Assembly: GCA_027080775.1 (NCBI GenBank)
Contig: JALWPV010000032.1
Coordinates: 124,001 to 188,000 of the forward strand
Source of the DNA: Acidilobaceae archaeon
GTDB lineage: Archaea; Thermoproteota; Thermoprotei_A; Sulfolobales; Acidilobaceae
DNA length: 64,000 nt
Direction of reading: 5' to 3'
Shown: positions 40,938-49,700 of the stretch, in pieces
Layout of the letters: each line of letters begins with the position of its first letter
Numbering within the stretch: the stretch's first letter is position 1
The notes under the pieces: model-generated
Seen by the model: only the letters and a program-made list of their open reading frames with translations
The model's database searches: none
What the model was told of the DNA's origin: nothing
Position numbers and translations under genes: made by a program

Positions 40938-41528
40938 CTACCTAGAGTAGGTGCCCATAGCGTAGCCCCATGCTAGCGCGTGGCCCCTAATGGTGTTGAG
41001 CAGCTGGTTCAGAGTGTAGCCCCTCGAGAGTCCCGGGTCTCTGTCGAGGGCTAGGACTAGGAAGAAGTACCTATGCGGCCCGTGCCCCGGGGGAGGGCAG
41101 GGGCCGCCGTAGCCTATCCTCCTGAAATCGTTCCTACCCTCGACAGCGTTGGGCGATGGGAAGGAGACCGTGGGAGCGGCTGGCTGGTAGGCGAGCCAGT
41201 GTATGAACGTGCCCAGGGGCGCGTCGGGGTCATACATTATCAGGGCGACGCTCTTGGCATCGGCGGGCACCCCGCTCACCTCGACCCTAGGAGCCCTATC
41301 GGGGCCATCGCAGGTGTACTCGACAGCTATCCTGCCGTCAGCGCCTATGCCCTCAACACTAACCCTAAGGGACTCAGGCGCGCCCGAGACCAGGTCCTCG
41401 AACCTCTTATCCACAAGCACGCCTCCACCACCCCGCTGGCGGGAGGCCCAGGCCAGGGCCATCCCAACAACAAGTAGGGCGACAAGGACAATATACACTA
41501 ACCGCCTATCACCACCGCTAATACCCAT
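40938..41528 (-). CDS. Membrane-anchored PEBP/YbhB-family protein
   Basis: A 196-residue phosphatidylethanolamine-binding-protein fold of the Raf-kinase-inhibitor-like YbhB/YbcL class. An N-terminal membrane anchor (RRLVYIVLVALLVVGMALAWA) is followed by the PEBP domain: YTCDGPDRAPRVEVSGVP, ALIMYDPDAPLGTFIHWL, and YGGPCPPPGHGPHRYFFLVLAL with the ligand-pocket DPDAP, GPCPP and HRY motifs. The domain would lie outside the cell. The ligand is unknown. I chose ATG at 41528 (MGISGGDRR), preceded by GTGGGGTGT; a longer GTG/ATG start at 41588 adds a cysteine-containing stretch with no signal-like character. Confidence 0.85.
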   Translation of the reverse strand: MGISGGDRRLVYIVLVALLVVGMALAWASRQRGGGGVLVDKRFEDLVSGAPESLRVSVEGIGADGRIAVEYTCDGPDRAPRVEVSGVPADAKSVALIMYDPDAPLGTFIHWLAYQPAAPTVSFPSPNAVEGRNDFRRIGYGGPCPPPGHGPHRYFFLVLALDRDPGLSRGYTLNQLLNTIRGHALAWGYAMGTYSR

Positions 41529-41702
41529 ACACCCCACACACAGAGAGGTACAGCGGGCAGTTTTTGCTCCAATCCAGAAACAGGACATTACCGTGGATCC
41601 AGCGAGGCTACTACCCTCTAATGCTAAGGCTAGGAGGCGAATAGAAAGTGGAAATCACCAGAGGCGTAAGCAACGATTACCACGTATGAACGCGCTGTGT
41701 AC

Positions 41703-41732
41703 ATAAAGAAAAGAGAAGTAACGCTGAAAGAA
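41703..41732 (-). terminator. T-rich terminator after tRNA-Pro
   Basis: Downstream of tRNA-Pro the minus strand reads TTCTTTCAGCG, then ACTTCTCTTTTCTTTA, a pyrimidine/T-rich tract suited to archaeal intrinsic termination. The remaining 41529-41702 holds no gene that I can support. Confidence 0.45.
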
Positions 41733-41748
41733 GGCTGCTCTGCGCTCT

Positions 41749-41826
41749 TGGTGGGGCCGCGGGGATTTGAACCCCGGACCACGGGGGCCCAAGCCCCGCA
41801 TCCTAGCCAGGCTAGACGACGGCCCC
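41749..41826 (-). tRNA. tRNA-Pro (anticodon TGG)
   Basis: On the minus strand: acceptor GGGGCCG/CGGCCCC, anticodon stem CGGGG/CCCCG with loop CTTGGGC and anticodon TGG, and T arm CGGGG-TTCAAAT-CCCCG. The discriminator is A at 41752, followed by encoded CCA (41749-41751). No intron. It reads CCA and, with wobble, other proline codons. Confidence 0.95.
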
Positions 41827-41934
41827 TCCCCGCGAGGGTGTGGGCTAGGCTGTGGGGTCTATTAGGGTTAAGCCTCCTAGGGGCTAGGAGAGGAGTGGTT
41901 CGAGGTAAAAATGGGGGGTTACTGGGGGCGGGGT

Positions 41935-42390
41935 TTAGGCTGGCTCGAAGTATTCGATGTCTGTTATGTGTCCTGTCCTCTGCTCTGGGGGCTTCCAGCG
42001 TGGCTTGACCTCCATGCCTATGTAGACTGTGTCGGGGTCTGCTTTGACTATGTGTATTAGGCCTCCCCTGCGCGCGTCGTCTGGGCGTATGAGTGCTAGT
42101 ACCTGGGGTTCGGGTAGTGGGTTCCCGTAGATATCCTCGTATACTATCGTGAATGTGGCTATGCGCCAGGGGCCCTTGACCTCGACTAGCTCGCCGGGGC
42201 TGCCGTCGGGGCAGTAGGTTTTGGGTGGCACGTGGATGCCGCCGGGGCACTTCATGCCGAGGATCCTGCCCTCCTTGAGCGCCTTGGCGAACTCGAGGCC
42301 GTGGATGCCTGGTGTGTAGACGTACTTCTCCACCTCCTGTGTGCCTGGGTAGTGGATTACATCGCCTATCCTCCAGGCCTTCCACACCAT
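41935..42390 (-). CDS. DUF35 OB-fold protein B, zinc ribbon degenerate
   Basis: A 151-residue DUF35 protein: N-terminal helix segment, rubredoxin-like ribbon, and OB fold. DUF35 proteins are partners of thiolase-like enzymes and help channel or bind acyl-CoA. Here the ribbon reads CPGGIHVPPKTYCPDG, so only two of the four usual cysteines remain. The C-terminal segment EVKPRWKPPEQRTGHITDIE mirrors DUF35 protein A. Start GTG at 42390 (reads MVWKAWRIGDV). It is the last gene of the four-gene operon 45316-41935, 7 nt after protein A. Confidence 0.85.
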   Translation of the reverse strand: MVWKAWRIGDVIHYPGTQEVEKYVYTPGIHGLEFAKALKEGRILGMKCPGGIHVPPKTYCPDGSPGELVEVKGPWRIATFTIVYEDIYGNPLPEPQVLALIRPDDARRGGLIHIVKADPDTVYIGMEVKPRWKPPEQRTGHITDIEYFEPA

Positions 42391-42397
42391 CGCCCGG

Positions 42398-42958
42398 TCA
42401 CCCCTCTATGGGCTCGAAGCACTCTATATCGTTGATGTCGCCCCTCCTCTCCTCTGGGGGCCTCCACCGCGGCTTGACCCTCATGCCTATGGCGCGGCCG
42501 CTCATGACGTCCTCGGGTGTAACGCCGCAGAGCCTATGGAAGAGGCCGGCGAACTCGTAGCCGCCGGGCGTGTAGCCGGGGGCGTCTAGCTGTATGACGC
42601 CCACTATGACGGGCTCCTTCCTCCTCTCCCTGAACGTGCCTATGTAGCTTATCACCGCTGTGTGTATGACGCCGGTGCCGGGTAGCTCCACCCACTCGAG
42701 GGTGTGGGTGTGGCAGTACTCGCAGTACATCCTCGGGGGCACGTAGACCCTCCCGCATCTGGGGCAGCGTGTCCCCAGGATCTTGCCCTCCTTGAGTCCC
42801 ATTAGGAACCTCGACTGGGCCTGGCCAGCGCTGAAGAGGTACTTGGCCCTCGGCGGATACTCGACAAGGCCCACTAGGCTGTACATCTCGTCCCTCTTGA
42901 GGTAGTGGCCGGGCGGGTTCACCCACCCGGGCTGGGGCCTCCCACTCCTACTGCTCAC
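42398..42958 (-). CDS. DUF35 OB-fold protein A with intact zinc ribbon
   Basis: A 186-residue DUF35 protein. It has a 55-residue N-terminal extension, LKEGKILGTRCPRCGRVYVP, then CEYC completing a four-cysteine ribbon, an OB fold (GTGVIHTAVISYIGTF), and a C-terminal VKPRWRPPEERRGDINDIE. In archaea DUF35 proteins bridge thiolase and HMG-CoA synthase, and in actinobacteria the ChsH2 DUF35 domain binds the thiolase-like aldolase Ltp2. Start GTG at 42958. It is 13 nt after the thiolase-like gene A. Confidence 0.87.
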   Translation of the reverse strand: MSSRSGRPQPGWVNPPGHYLKRDEMYSLVGLVEYPPRAKYLFSAGQAQSRFLMGLKEGKILGTRCPRCGRVYVPPRMYCEYCHTHTLEWVELPGTGVIHTAVISYIGTFRERRKEPVIVGVIQLDAPGYTPGGYEFAGLFHRLCGVTPEDVMSGRAIGMRVKPRWRPPEERRGDINDIECFEPIEG

Positions 42959-42971
42959 CCATCACCACCCC

Positions 42972-44156
42972 CTAGTTTCCTAGGACTATCACGGTCCCGG
43001 CCTGCATGAGGTCGCCCCACGCCTGGGCGACGCCGTAGTGGACCGGCTTCTTCACCTGGCGGGGCCCGGCCTCGTAGCGGAGCTGCCAGAAGATCTCGGC
43101 GACCTTCATGAGGCCAGCGGCAGCTATCGGGTTGCCCACCCCCAGCAGGCCCCCGCTGGGGCTCGTGGGTAGCTCGCCGCTCCTGTCGAACCATCCCTCC
43201 TCGAGTAGTTTGGGGGCCTCGCATGGCCTGGCCAGCATGAGGCCCTCTATGTGGTGTAGCTCCTTGTAGTCGAAGGGGTCGTAGGGCTCCGCGACGTCTA
43301 TCTCCTTCCAGGGCCTCTCTATCCCGGCCATCTTGTAGGCCATCCTGGCGGCGTAGTTCACGTACCTCGGGAAGGCTAGCTCCCTATTGTACCAGTGGGT
43401 GTTGTCGAGTGTGAAGCCTATCCCCTCGACCCAGACAGGCGAGTCCGTTATCCTCCTAGCCTCGTTCTCCCTAGCCAGTATGACCGCGGCGGCCCCATCG
43501 CTCACCGGGCTGATGTCGAGCCTGTTGACGGGCCACACGAGTAGCTCGCTGTTGAGGACGTCCTCCACTGTTATGTTGGCCGCGGCCTGGGCGGCGGGGT
43601 GGTCTAGGGCGTTCCTCTTGTTCTTAACGCTCACCTTGGCTATCGTCTCCTTGGCGGCGCCGCACTTGTACATGTACCTCCTCATCTCCATGGCGAATAT
43701 CCATATCAAGTTGGGGCCGAGGGGCCTCTCGAGTATCGGGTCCCAGATGTAGGCGAAGACCCCCTGGGGATGCGGGTGTGCGGGGCTCATCTTCTCCTCC
43801 GCAACTGCCAGTACGGTGTCGCAGAGGCCGCTGGCGGCGTGCCACCACGCTGCTACGGGCACGAAGACCCCGGTGCCGCCGCCGACGTACACCCTCACCG
43901 TGGGCTTCCCGAAGCCTCCGGCGTCCGCTATGTACTCCCCGTTGAAGTGTAGTCCATCGAATGCGTCGGGGGCGGTGCCCGTCACTATGCAGTCGATGTC
44001 GTCGAAGGTTAGCCCGGCGCTCTCCAGTGCCTGCCTCGCCGCCTCCCAGGCGAGCTCCCTAGGAGTCTCCTGGAGCCTCCTCCTGAAGAGTGTGAGGCCA
44101 GCCCCCACGACTGCGACCCTATCCTTAACGAAGATATTAGTCCTCACCACTACCAC
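42972..44156 (-). CDS. Thiolase-like protein A (catalytic residues absent)
   Basis: A 394-residue member of the SCP2-type thiolase superfamily: RVAVVGAGLTLFRRRL, ESAGLTFDDIDCIVTGTA, DISPVSDGAAAVILA, and SPSGGLLGVGNPIAAAG. The residues that define thiolases are missing. The nucleophile Cys region reads VRVYVGGGTGVFVPVAA, GHP reads GNP, and the second Cys loop reads AQAWGDLMQAGTVIV. The HDAF-type position reads EPYDPFDY. I infer a CoA-binding non-thiolase enzyme, by analogy with Ltp2 retro-aldolases. Start GTG at 44156. It follows thiolase-like gene B by 8 nt. Confidence 0.87.
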   Translation of the reverse strand: MVVVRTNIFVKDRVAVVGAGLTLFRRRLQETPRELAWEAARQALESAGLTFDDIDCIVTGTAPDAFDGLHFNGEYIADAGGFGKPTVRVYVGGGTGVFVPVAAWWHAASGLCDTVLAVAEEKMSPAHPHPQGVFAYIWDPILERPLGPNLIWIFAMEMRRYMYKCGAAKETIAKVSVKNKRNALDHPAAQAAANITVEDVLNSELLVWPVNRLDISPVSDGAAAVILARENEARRITDSPVWVEGIGFTLDNTHWYNRELAFPRYVNYAARMAYKMAGIERPWKEIDVAEPYDPFDYKELHHIEGLMLARPCEAPKLLEEGWFDRSGELPTSPSGGLLGVGNPIAAAGLMKVAEIFWQLRYEAGPRQVKKPVHYGVAQAWGDLMQAGTVIVLGN

Positions 44157-44164
44157 CCCGCCGC

Positions 44165-45316
44165 CTACTGGGCCCCTAGCACTGCCACAGCGCTGGTGTA
44201 GGTGGGCGGGCCCCGCCAGGAGGCCACGATAGCCCTGGGCACGTCGTACTTGTCAGCGTGCTCCCTCAGCTCTAGGTAGGCCTCGAGGGCCCTCCAGAGG
44301 CCGAGGGCCTCGAAGGGCACGCCCACGCTGAGGCTGCCGCCGCTCTGGTTCACGGGCAAGTAGCCTCCCGGGGAGAAGTCGCCAGTCTCGAGCATCTTGT
44401 GCGCCTCCCCCTCGCCGGCCAGGCCGAGCTCCTCGAGGGAGAGGAGCTCCATGAAGCTGAAGCGGTCCTCCACCTCGGCGAAGCCTACCTCGCCAGTCGG
44501 GCTGTCTATTCCAGCAGCCCTGTATGCCATAAGGCCGGCGGCCTTCAGGCTGGGCATGTGGCCCCACTTGTGGTACTCAACGGCGCCGGTGCCCACCTCA
44601 GTCGACCAGCCAACGCCCTCAACCCACACTGGGTTATCCGTGAGTCTCCTCGCGGCTTCCTCCGAGGCTAGTACCATCACCACGGCGGCGTCGGCGAATG
44701 GGGCGACCTCATAGCGGGTCATAGGGTAGATGTAGTAGGGCGCCCCCAGTATGTCGTCGACAGTAACCCTCCCAGCGTAGGAGGCCCTGGGGTTGTGGAG
44801 CCCCATCCTCTTATTGGCGGCCGCCACCATCGCGAGGTGCACCCTCGAGGCGCCAGTGCGGCTCATGTACGCGACCGCGTCGAGGCCAGCCGTGAAGAGG
44901 GGGTTAGCCGCGCGGAGGGGCCTGATTGTGTGGGGGTCGAGGGCGAGGTCGTATATCCCGTCGAGTGTCACTATATCACTGGGCTTAGCGTGGCTCTCAA
45001 CGGCTACGATGTCGAACGCCCCACTCTTAATCATCATGTAGGCCTGGGCGAGGCCCTGGAGGCCGTCGCCGGCAACCGTGTAGGTGGGCCTAAGGGCTCC
45101 CCCTATGGGCTCGGGGGCGAACTCGTCCGCTATCGCTATGCCCTCCCAGTAATCCTCCTGGCAGGAGACGAATGCGTCCACGTCCTCCCTCGGGTCTACC
45201 CCGGCGTCCTCGTAGGCCCTCTGGGCGGCCTCGAAGACTAGCTCCCTGAAGGATAGCTCGGGCACCTGCGGGCGGAAGCCCGCCCAGCCTGCTCCCACTA
45301 TCGCTACCCTACGCAT
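44165..45316 (-). CDS. Thiolase-like protein B (catalytic residues absent)
   Basis: A 383-residue thiolase-superfamily protein: RRVAIVGAGWAGFRPQ, EDAGVDPREDVDAFVSCQED, FADAAVVMVLASEEAARRLT, NQSGGSLSVGVPFEALG. Again the catalytic residues are replaced. The nucleophile loop reads TVAGDGLQGLAQAY, GHP reads GVP, and the final loop reads ASWRGPPTYTSAVAVLG. The HD position reads EVEDRFSF. Start ATG at 45316: a TATA-like CTAATATAG at about 45349-45357 gives an 11-nt leader. A longer start at 45373 lies upstream of the TATA box. It is the first gene of the operon. Confidence 0.87.
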   Translation of the reverse strand: MRRVAIVGAGWAGFRPQVPELSFRELVFEAAQRAYEDAGVDPREDVDAFVSCQEDYWEGIAIADEFAPEPIGGALRPTYTVAGDGLQGLAQAYMMIKSGAFDIVAVESHAKPSDIVTLDGIYDLALDPHTIRPLRAANPLFTAGLDAVAYMSRTGASRVHLAMVAAANKRMGLHNPRASYAGRVTVDDILGAPYYIYPMTRYEVAPFADAAVVMVLASEEAARRLTDNPVWVEGVGWSTEVGTGAVEYHKWGHMPSLKAAGLMAYRAAGIDSPTGEVGFAEVEDRFSFMELLSLEELGLAGEGEAHKMLETGDFSPGGYLPVNQSGGSLSVGVPFEALGLWRALEAYLELREHADKYDVPRAIVASWRGPPTYTSAVAVLGAQ

Positions 45317-45404
45317 CAGGGGGACCCATGTTATGGGGGTGCCCACCACTATATTAGGGTGAGTCGCACCCACGTAATGAAGCTCCCGGCACTCAATATG
45401 TGTA

Positions 45405-45414
45405 CATATAAATA
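45405..45414 (+). promoter_or_regulatory. TATA box for inositol-phosphate synthase
   Basis: CATATAAATA lies 45-54 nt before the GTG at 45459. A strong Shine-Dalgarno AAGGAGG at 45443-45450 sits between, which decides the start. Confidence 0.6.
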
Positions 45415-45458
45415 TTTGTGGCTAAGTGTATTTCCAGGCGAGTAAGGAGGGTGGAGTC

Positions 45459-46580
45459 GTGCCCAAGATAAGGGTTGGCCTCGTGGGTATAGGAAACTGC
45501 GCCTCGGCAATAGTTCAGGGTGTCTACTACTACGCCTCCCGCGGGGACTGCGAGGGCCTCATACACTGCGAGATAGGCGGCTACAGGGTCGAGGACATAG
45601 AGTTTGTGGCTGCGATAGACGTGAGCCAGCACAAGGTGGGGAGGGACCTCTCGGAGGCGATATTCGCCCCGCCCAACCTCACACCCAGGATAACTGAGGT
45701 CCCCAGGCTGGGTGTCACTGTTGCGAGGGGCGCCGTGCTCGACGGCGTAGCACCACACATGGCTGACGTCTTTAAGCCGGCCCCCGGCAGGGATCCCAGC
45801 TTGGATGAGGTCGCCGAGGCCCTCCGCGGGGCGGACGTGGTCGTTAACCTACTCCCCGTCGGGAGTGAGGAGGCCACGAGGTTCTACGCCACAGCCGCCA
45901 TCAAGGCTGGCGCGGCGTTCGTCAACGGGATCCCGGTATTCATAGCCAGCGACCCCGAGGGAGTATGGCCCCGCCGCTTCGAGTCCGCGGGCCTCCCAGT
46001 CCTCGGGGACGACGTTAAAGGACAGGTGGGGGCGACCATAACACATAGGATGCTTGTCTCGCTCCTCAGGGATAGGGGCGTGAAGGTAGAGGCCACTTAT
46101 CAACTAAACGTCGGCGGCAACACAGACTTCCTCAACATGCTGGTGGAGGAGAGGCTCAAGTCGAAGAGGATAAGCAAGACCAGGGCGGTCACGAGCCTCG
46201 TGGACTACGGTAGGGAGCTGGAGGAGACCGGGGGCGTCAGGATAGGCCCGAGTGACTACGTGCCGTTCCTGGGCAACACTAAGGTAGCCTACATGTACGT
46301 GAGGGGCAGGGGCTTCGCTGGCTTCCCACTAACCATAGACCTCAAACTAACCGTCGACGATAAGAGCATGTGCGGGGCCGTCCTAGTAGACGCCATACGA
46401 GCAGCGAAGGTGGCACTAGACCGGGGCGAGGCCGGCGCCATACCGGAGGCCAGCGCTTGGTATTTCAAGCACCCGCCGGTACAGGCGCCCAGCGATGCCG
46501 AGGCCAGGCGCTGGCTCGAAGAGTGGCTAGCCACCGACAAGAGGCTGGCTAGCTCCAACTCCCCGGGCCCAAGGGACTAG
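45459..46580 (+). CDS. ino1: myo-Inositol-1-phosphate synthase
   Basis: Converts glucose-6-phosphate to inositol-1-phosphate using NAD, feeding archaeal inositol phospholipids and heat-protecting di-myo-inositol phosphate. The 373-residue protein has Rossmann motif [55 protein letters not shown] (active-site signature), and [20 protein letters not shown] at 45459 was chosen because AAGGAGG lies 8-9 nt upstream; an upstream start at 45426 is before the likely transcription start. It is divergent from the thiolase-like operon across a 142-nt gap. Confidence 0.95.
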   Translation: MPKIRVGLVGIGNCASAIVQGVYYYASRGDCEGLIHCEIGGYRVEDIEFVAAIDVSQHKVGRDLSEAIFAPPNLTPRITEVPRLGVTVARGAVLDGVAPHMADVFKPAPGRDPSLDEVAEALRGADVVVNLLPVGSEEATRFYATAAIKAGAAFVNGIPVFIASDPEGVWPRRFESAGLPVLGDDVKGQVGATITHRMLVSLLRDRGVKVEATYQLNVGGNTDFLNMLVEERLKSKRISKTRAVTSLVDYGRELEETGGVRIGPSDYVPFLGNTKVAYMYVRGRGFAGFPLTIDLKLTVDDKSMCGAVLVDAIRAAKVALDRGEAGAIPEASAWYFKHPPVQAPSDAEARRWLEEWLATDKRLASSNSPGPRD

Positions 46581-46750
46581 CGGGGCCCTCCCACGGCTCC
46601 TCGCCAATATCACGGGGGCCCTCCTCTTTCTCCTGCAATCGAGGCCGTGGGCTGGAACCTCGGTAGGCACCCCCTTCTCGTGGGGCGTGGGAGCGGCACT
46701 CCGGCGGCCTCAGCGGGATCCTAAGCGGGTGGTATCGGTTAGGAGATATG

Positions 46751-46758
46751 TTTATAAG
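46751..46758 (+). promoter_or_regulatory. TATA box for the MMPL/RND transporter
   Basis: TTTATAAG lies 26-33 nt before the ATG at 46784, which makes the transcript nearly leaderless. The rest of the 203-nt gap (46581-46750) is GC-rich with a T-rich tract CCTCTTTCTCC near 46621-46632 that may end the ino1 transcript. Confidence 0.55.
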
Positions 46759-46783
46759 CTAGATACGTGTTGGGACTCGATAT

Positions 46784-49700
46784 ATGGGTGCTCGCTTGGG
46801 GGCATCGGAGGCTATCGCGAGGAGGGCCTGGGCGGTTATACTGGCGTGGATAGTCATAGCAGGCCTCGCTGCGCCCCTAGCGGCGAAGCTTAACAACGTG
46901 ATACAAACCAAGGAGGAGTCCTACCTGCCCCCGAACGTGGAGAGCGTTAGGGCCGAGAGAGCCCTAGGAGGGGGCTCTAAGGCCCAGCCCGACGCGGTCA
47001 TAGTAGTTGACGGCGTTAACGTGAGCCTTGAGTCCTACTGGAGGCTCAGGGAGCCCTGGAGGGGTATAGACTGGGGCAATGCGACGCACATAAGCTGGAT
47101 AAGCATACTTGACGGCATTTACTCCAAGGCATACAATGAGAGTCTTGGGGGGGTGAACCAGACCCTCCAGGGCCTCGAGGGCTATGAGAAGCTCTGGAAC
47201 GCCACCCTACAGGCGAGCGATGGCCTGGAGAAGCTGGCGCTCCTACTCAACGCCACGGCCAAGAGCCTCGCCGGGGCCGACAGGGCTTACAAGGGCTACT
47301 GGAGCGCCGCCCAGTCCCTGGCTAGGGCGAAGCCGGGCCTGGAGAGGCTCCTGGCCGCGGTCACAGCGCTGTGCCAGGGCACACCCAGAGCCTATGGAGC
47401 CCTCCTCTTCGACGTGGCGAGGGCCGAGTACCTGATAGAGAACCTGACCAACGCATACGAGAGGGGCTACCTGACCAAGGCTGATGTTGAGAGGGTGGTG
47501 CAGGCCTCCAACATGAGCTCCGCCGGGATCCCACCGCTGGACCCCATGGTTGTGGTGGAGGTGTTCAACCTCACCATGAAGGCCGGGGGCCCCTCCTTCT
47601 TCACTAACACCCTCGCGGCCTGGGAGGCCTACGCCATACTCAACGCGACTATGCCTCCCCAGACATCAAGGTACCTGGAGGCACTCTACCACAGGGTATC
47701 CGAGAAGCTAGCCGGGGAGCCGAGCCTCAGGGGCCTAGCCTCCCAGGGCCCCCAGGGCCTCAGGGAGGCCCTCGGCATAGCCCTGAACACCACGGTAGCC
47801 GAGGCCGCCCCCGCGGCCGTAGACTACGGGTGGGCCCTAGCCAATGAGACCAAGAGCCCGATAGTGGGCTGGGCCGTCGAGGCATACGCTAGGGCCGAGT
47901 GTAGCCCCAACGCCACCACGGAGGCCCTAACCTACGCTATGTACAAGCAACTCGTCTCCAACAAGATGAACCCCGAGGTAGCAGCCTTCATAGCACGCGG
48001 CGTGGCTAGAGGCAACCTAACCAAGGAGGCCGTGGCCAGGGTCTCCCTCAAGGTGGTGGCTGCTACGGCCGCAAAGGCCGGGGCGCCCCCCGTGCTGCTC
48101 GAAGCCATAAACAGCAGCGAGGCAGTAACCATTCTACTACGCTTCGACCCCAACGCAACCGGCGCCCTAGAGTCCAATGCAACCCTAGCTAGGCTCGCCG
48201 CGGCGAGGCTCCTCGAGGAGCGCCACGACGGCATGGAGATCGAGCCGCAGGTCCTCGAGGCCTTAGCGGCCGGGGAGCCGCCCGAGAGGCTTGCTATAAA
48301 GCTCGTGGAGGCGAAGGCGCCCCCCCAGGCCAGGCCACTCCTGAGGCTCTTCGAGGAGAAGGGAATACCCCGCAGCAGGGAGGAGCTGGCCGAGATGGCG
48401 GCCCCCCTAATGGTTGAGGCCGCCGTGGAGCGCGGCGTCCCCAAGGCCCAGGCCGAGATGGCCGTCGAGGCAGCGGTCAAGGTCTTCCTCGGCGAGGAGA
48501 ACCTGACAAGCGCAGCCGCCTCGCTAGCGCGCAAGGTCCTCGAGGCCGCCTGGGGCGAGGTCTTGAAGAACATCGAGGGTTCAATGGTCTCCAAGGACCA
48601 CAGGGCCTTCACAGTCATACTATTCCACGTCACATACAGGCAGGCCAAGAGGATAGAGGGGGAGATAAGCAATGCTACCGCCAGGGCTGGCTTCACAGGC
48701 GCCAGGGTGGTTGGCACCGGCGGCGTCATAGTAGATCACGACATGAAGGAGTCAGCAATAAAGAGCGTCGAGAGGAGTGACAGGGTCAGCATGGCTCTGG
48801 TATTCATAATACTGGCCATAGTACTCGAGAGCATAGTAGCAGTGTTCCTCCCGTTCACAGGCATAGGCCTCGGCCTAGCCACGGCCCTCGGGGTGGCATA
48901 CCTGCCAGCCAGGGGAGGGGCGCTGACGATAACCGATGTCTCGCGCTCAATAATGTTCTCTACGGGCCTGGGTCTCGGGATAGACTATGCCACGCTCATA
49001 TCGAGGAGGTTCAGGGAGGAGTACGCCAGGCTAGGCGATAAGAGGAGGGCGGCCGCCGCTGCCCTCAGGCTAAGCGCCAGGCCTGTGGTGGCCGGGGCGA
49101 CGACGGCGGCGATAGGCTTCGGCAGCCTGGCTCTAGCCTGGGACTTCCCGTTCCTGAAGAGCATAGGGCTCAGCGTCCCCCTGGCCATAGGCTTCGTGGT
49201 AGCGGCGAGCCTGACATTCATACCAGCGCTACTAGCCCTCGTGGGATCCTCCAACGCCCTCTGGTGGCCCGTCGGGGCCAAGCCCCGCGGCACTGGCAGG
49301 GGGGCCCGGGCCCTGGGGAGGCTCGTCTCTAGGAGGGCCGCCGCGGCGGCTCTCGTAGCCATAGTCGTGGTCGCTGCGGCCCCCGCGATATACGAGCACG
49401 TAACTTTCAAGGGGAGCCACGACCTCACACTCATGATGCCCGAGGGCACGGAGAGTCTCGAGGGGCTAAAGATAATCAATAGCAGGTTCGACCCCGGCGT
49501 GCTCTACCCACTCTACGTCGTGCCCTCCAACACGAGCTCGGCGAAGGCAGTAGCGGATGCGGTGGCGAGCCTCTCATGCGTCTCCAAGGCGGTGGTGGAG
49601 AACACCAGCTCTGGTACAAGGTACGTGCTAGTTATACCCTCAGTGGTCCCCATGAGCAGGGCTGGCGTGAGCTGCGCTAGGCAGGTGAGGGAGGTCGCCC

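Noticed and set aside
41630-42385. Minus-strand 251-codon frame across tRNA-Pro and the DUF35 gene
   Set aside because: It runs through the tRNA and in a different frame from the clear DUF35 protein; its sequence is Arg/Pro-rich noise.
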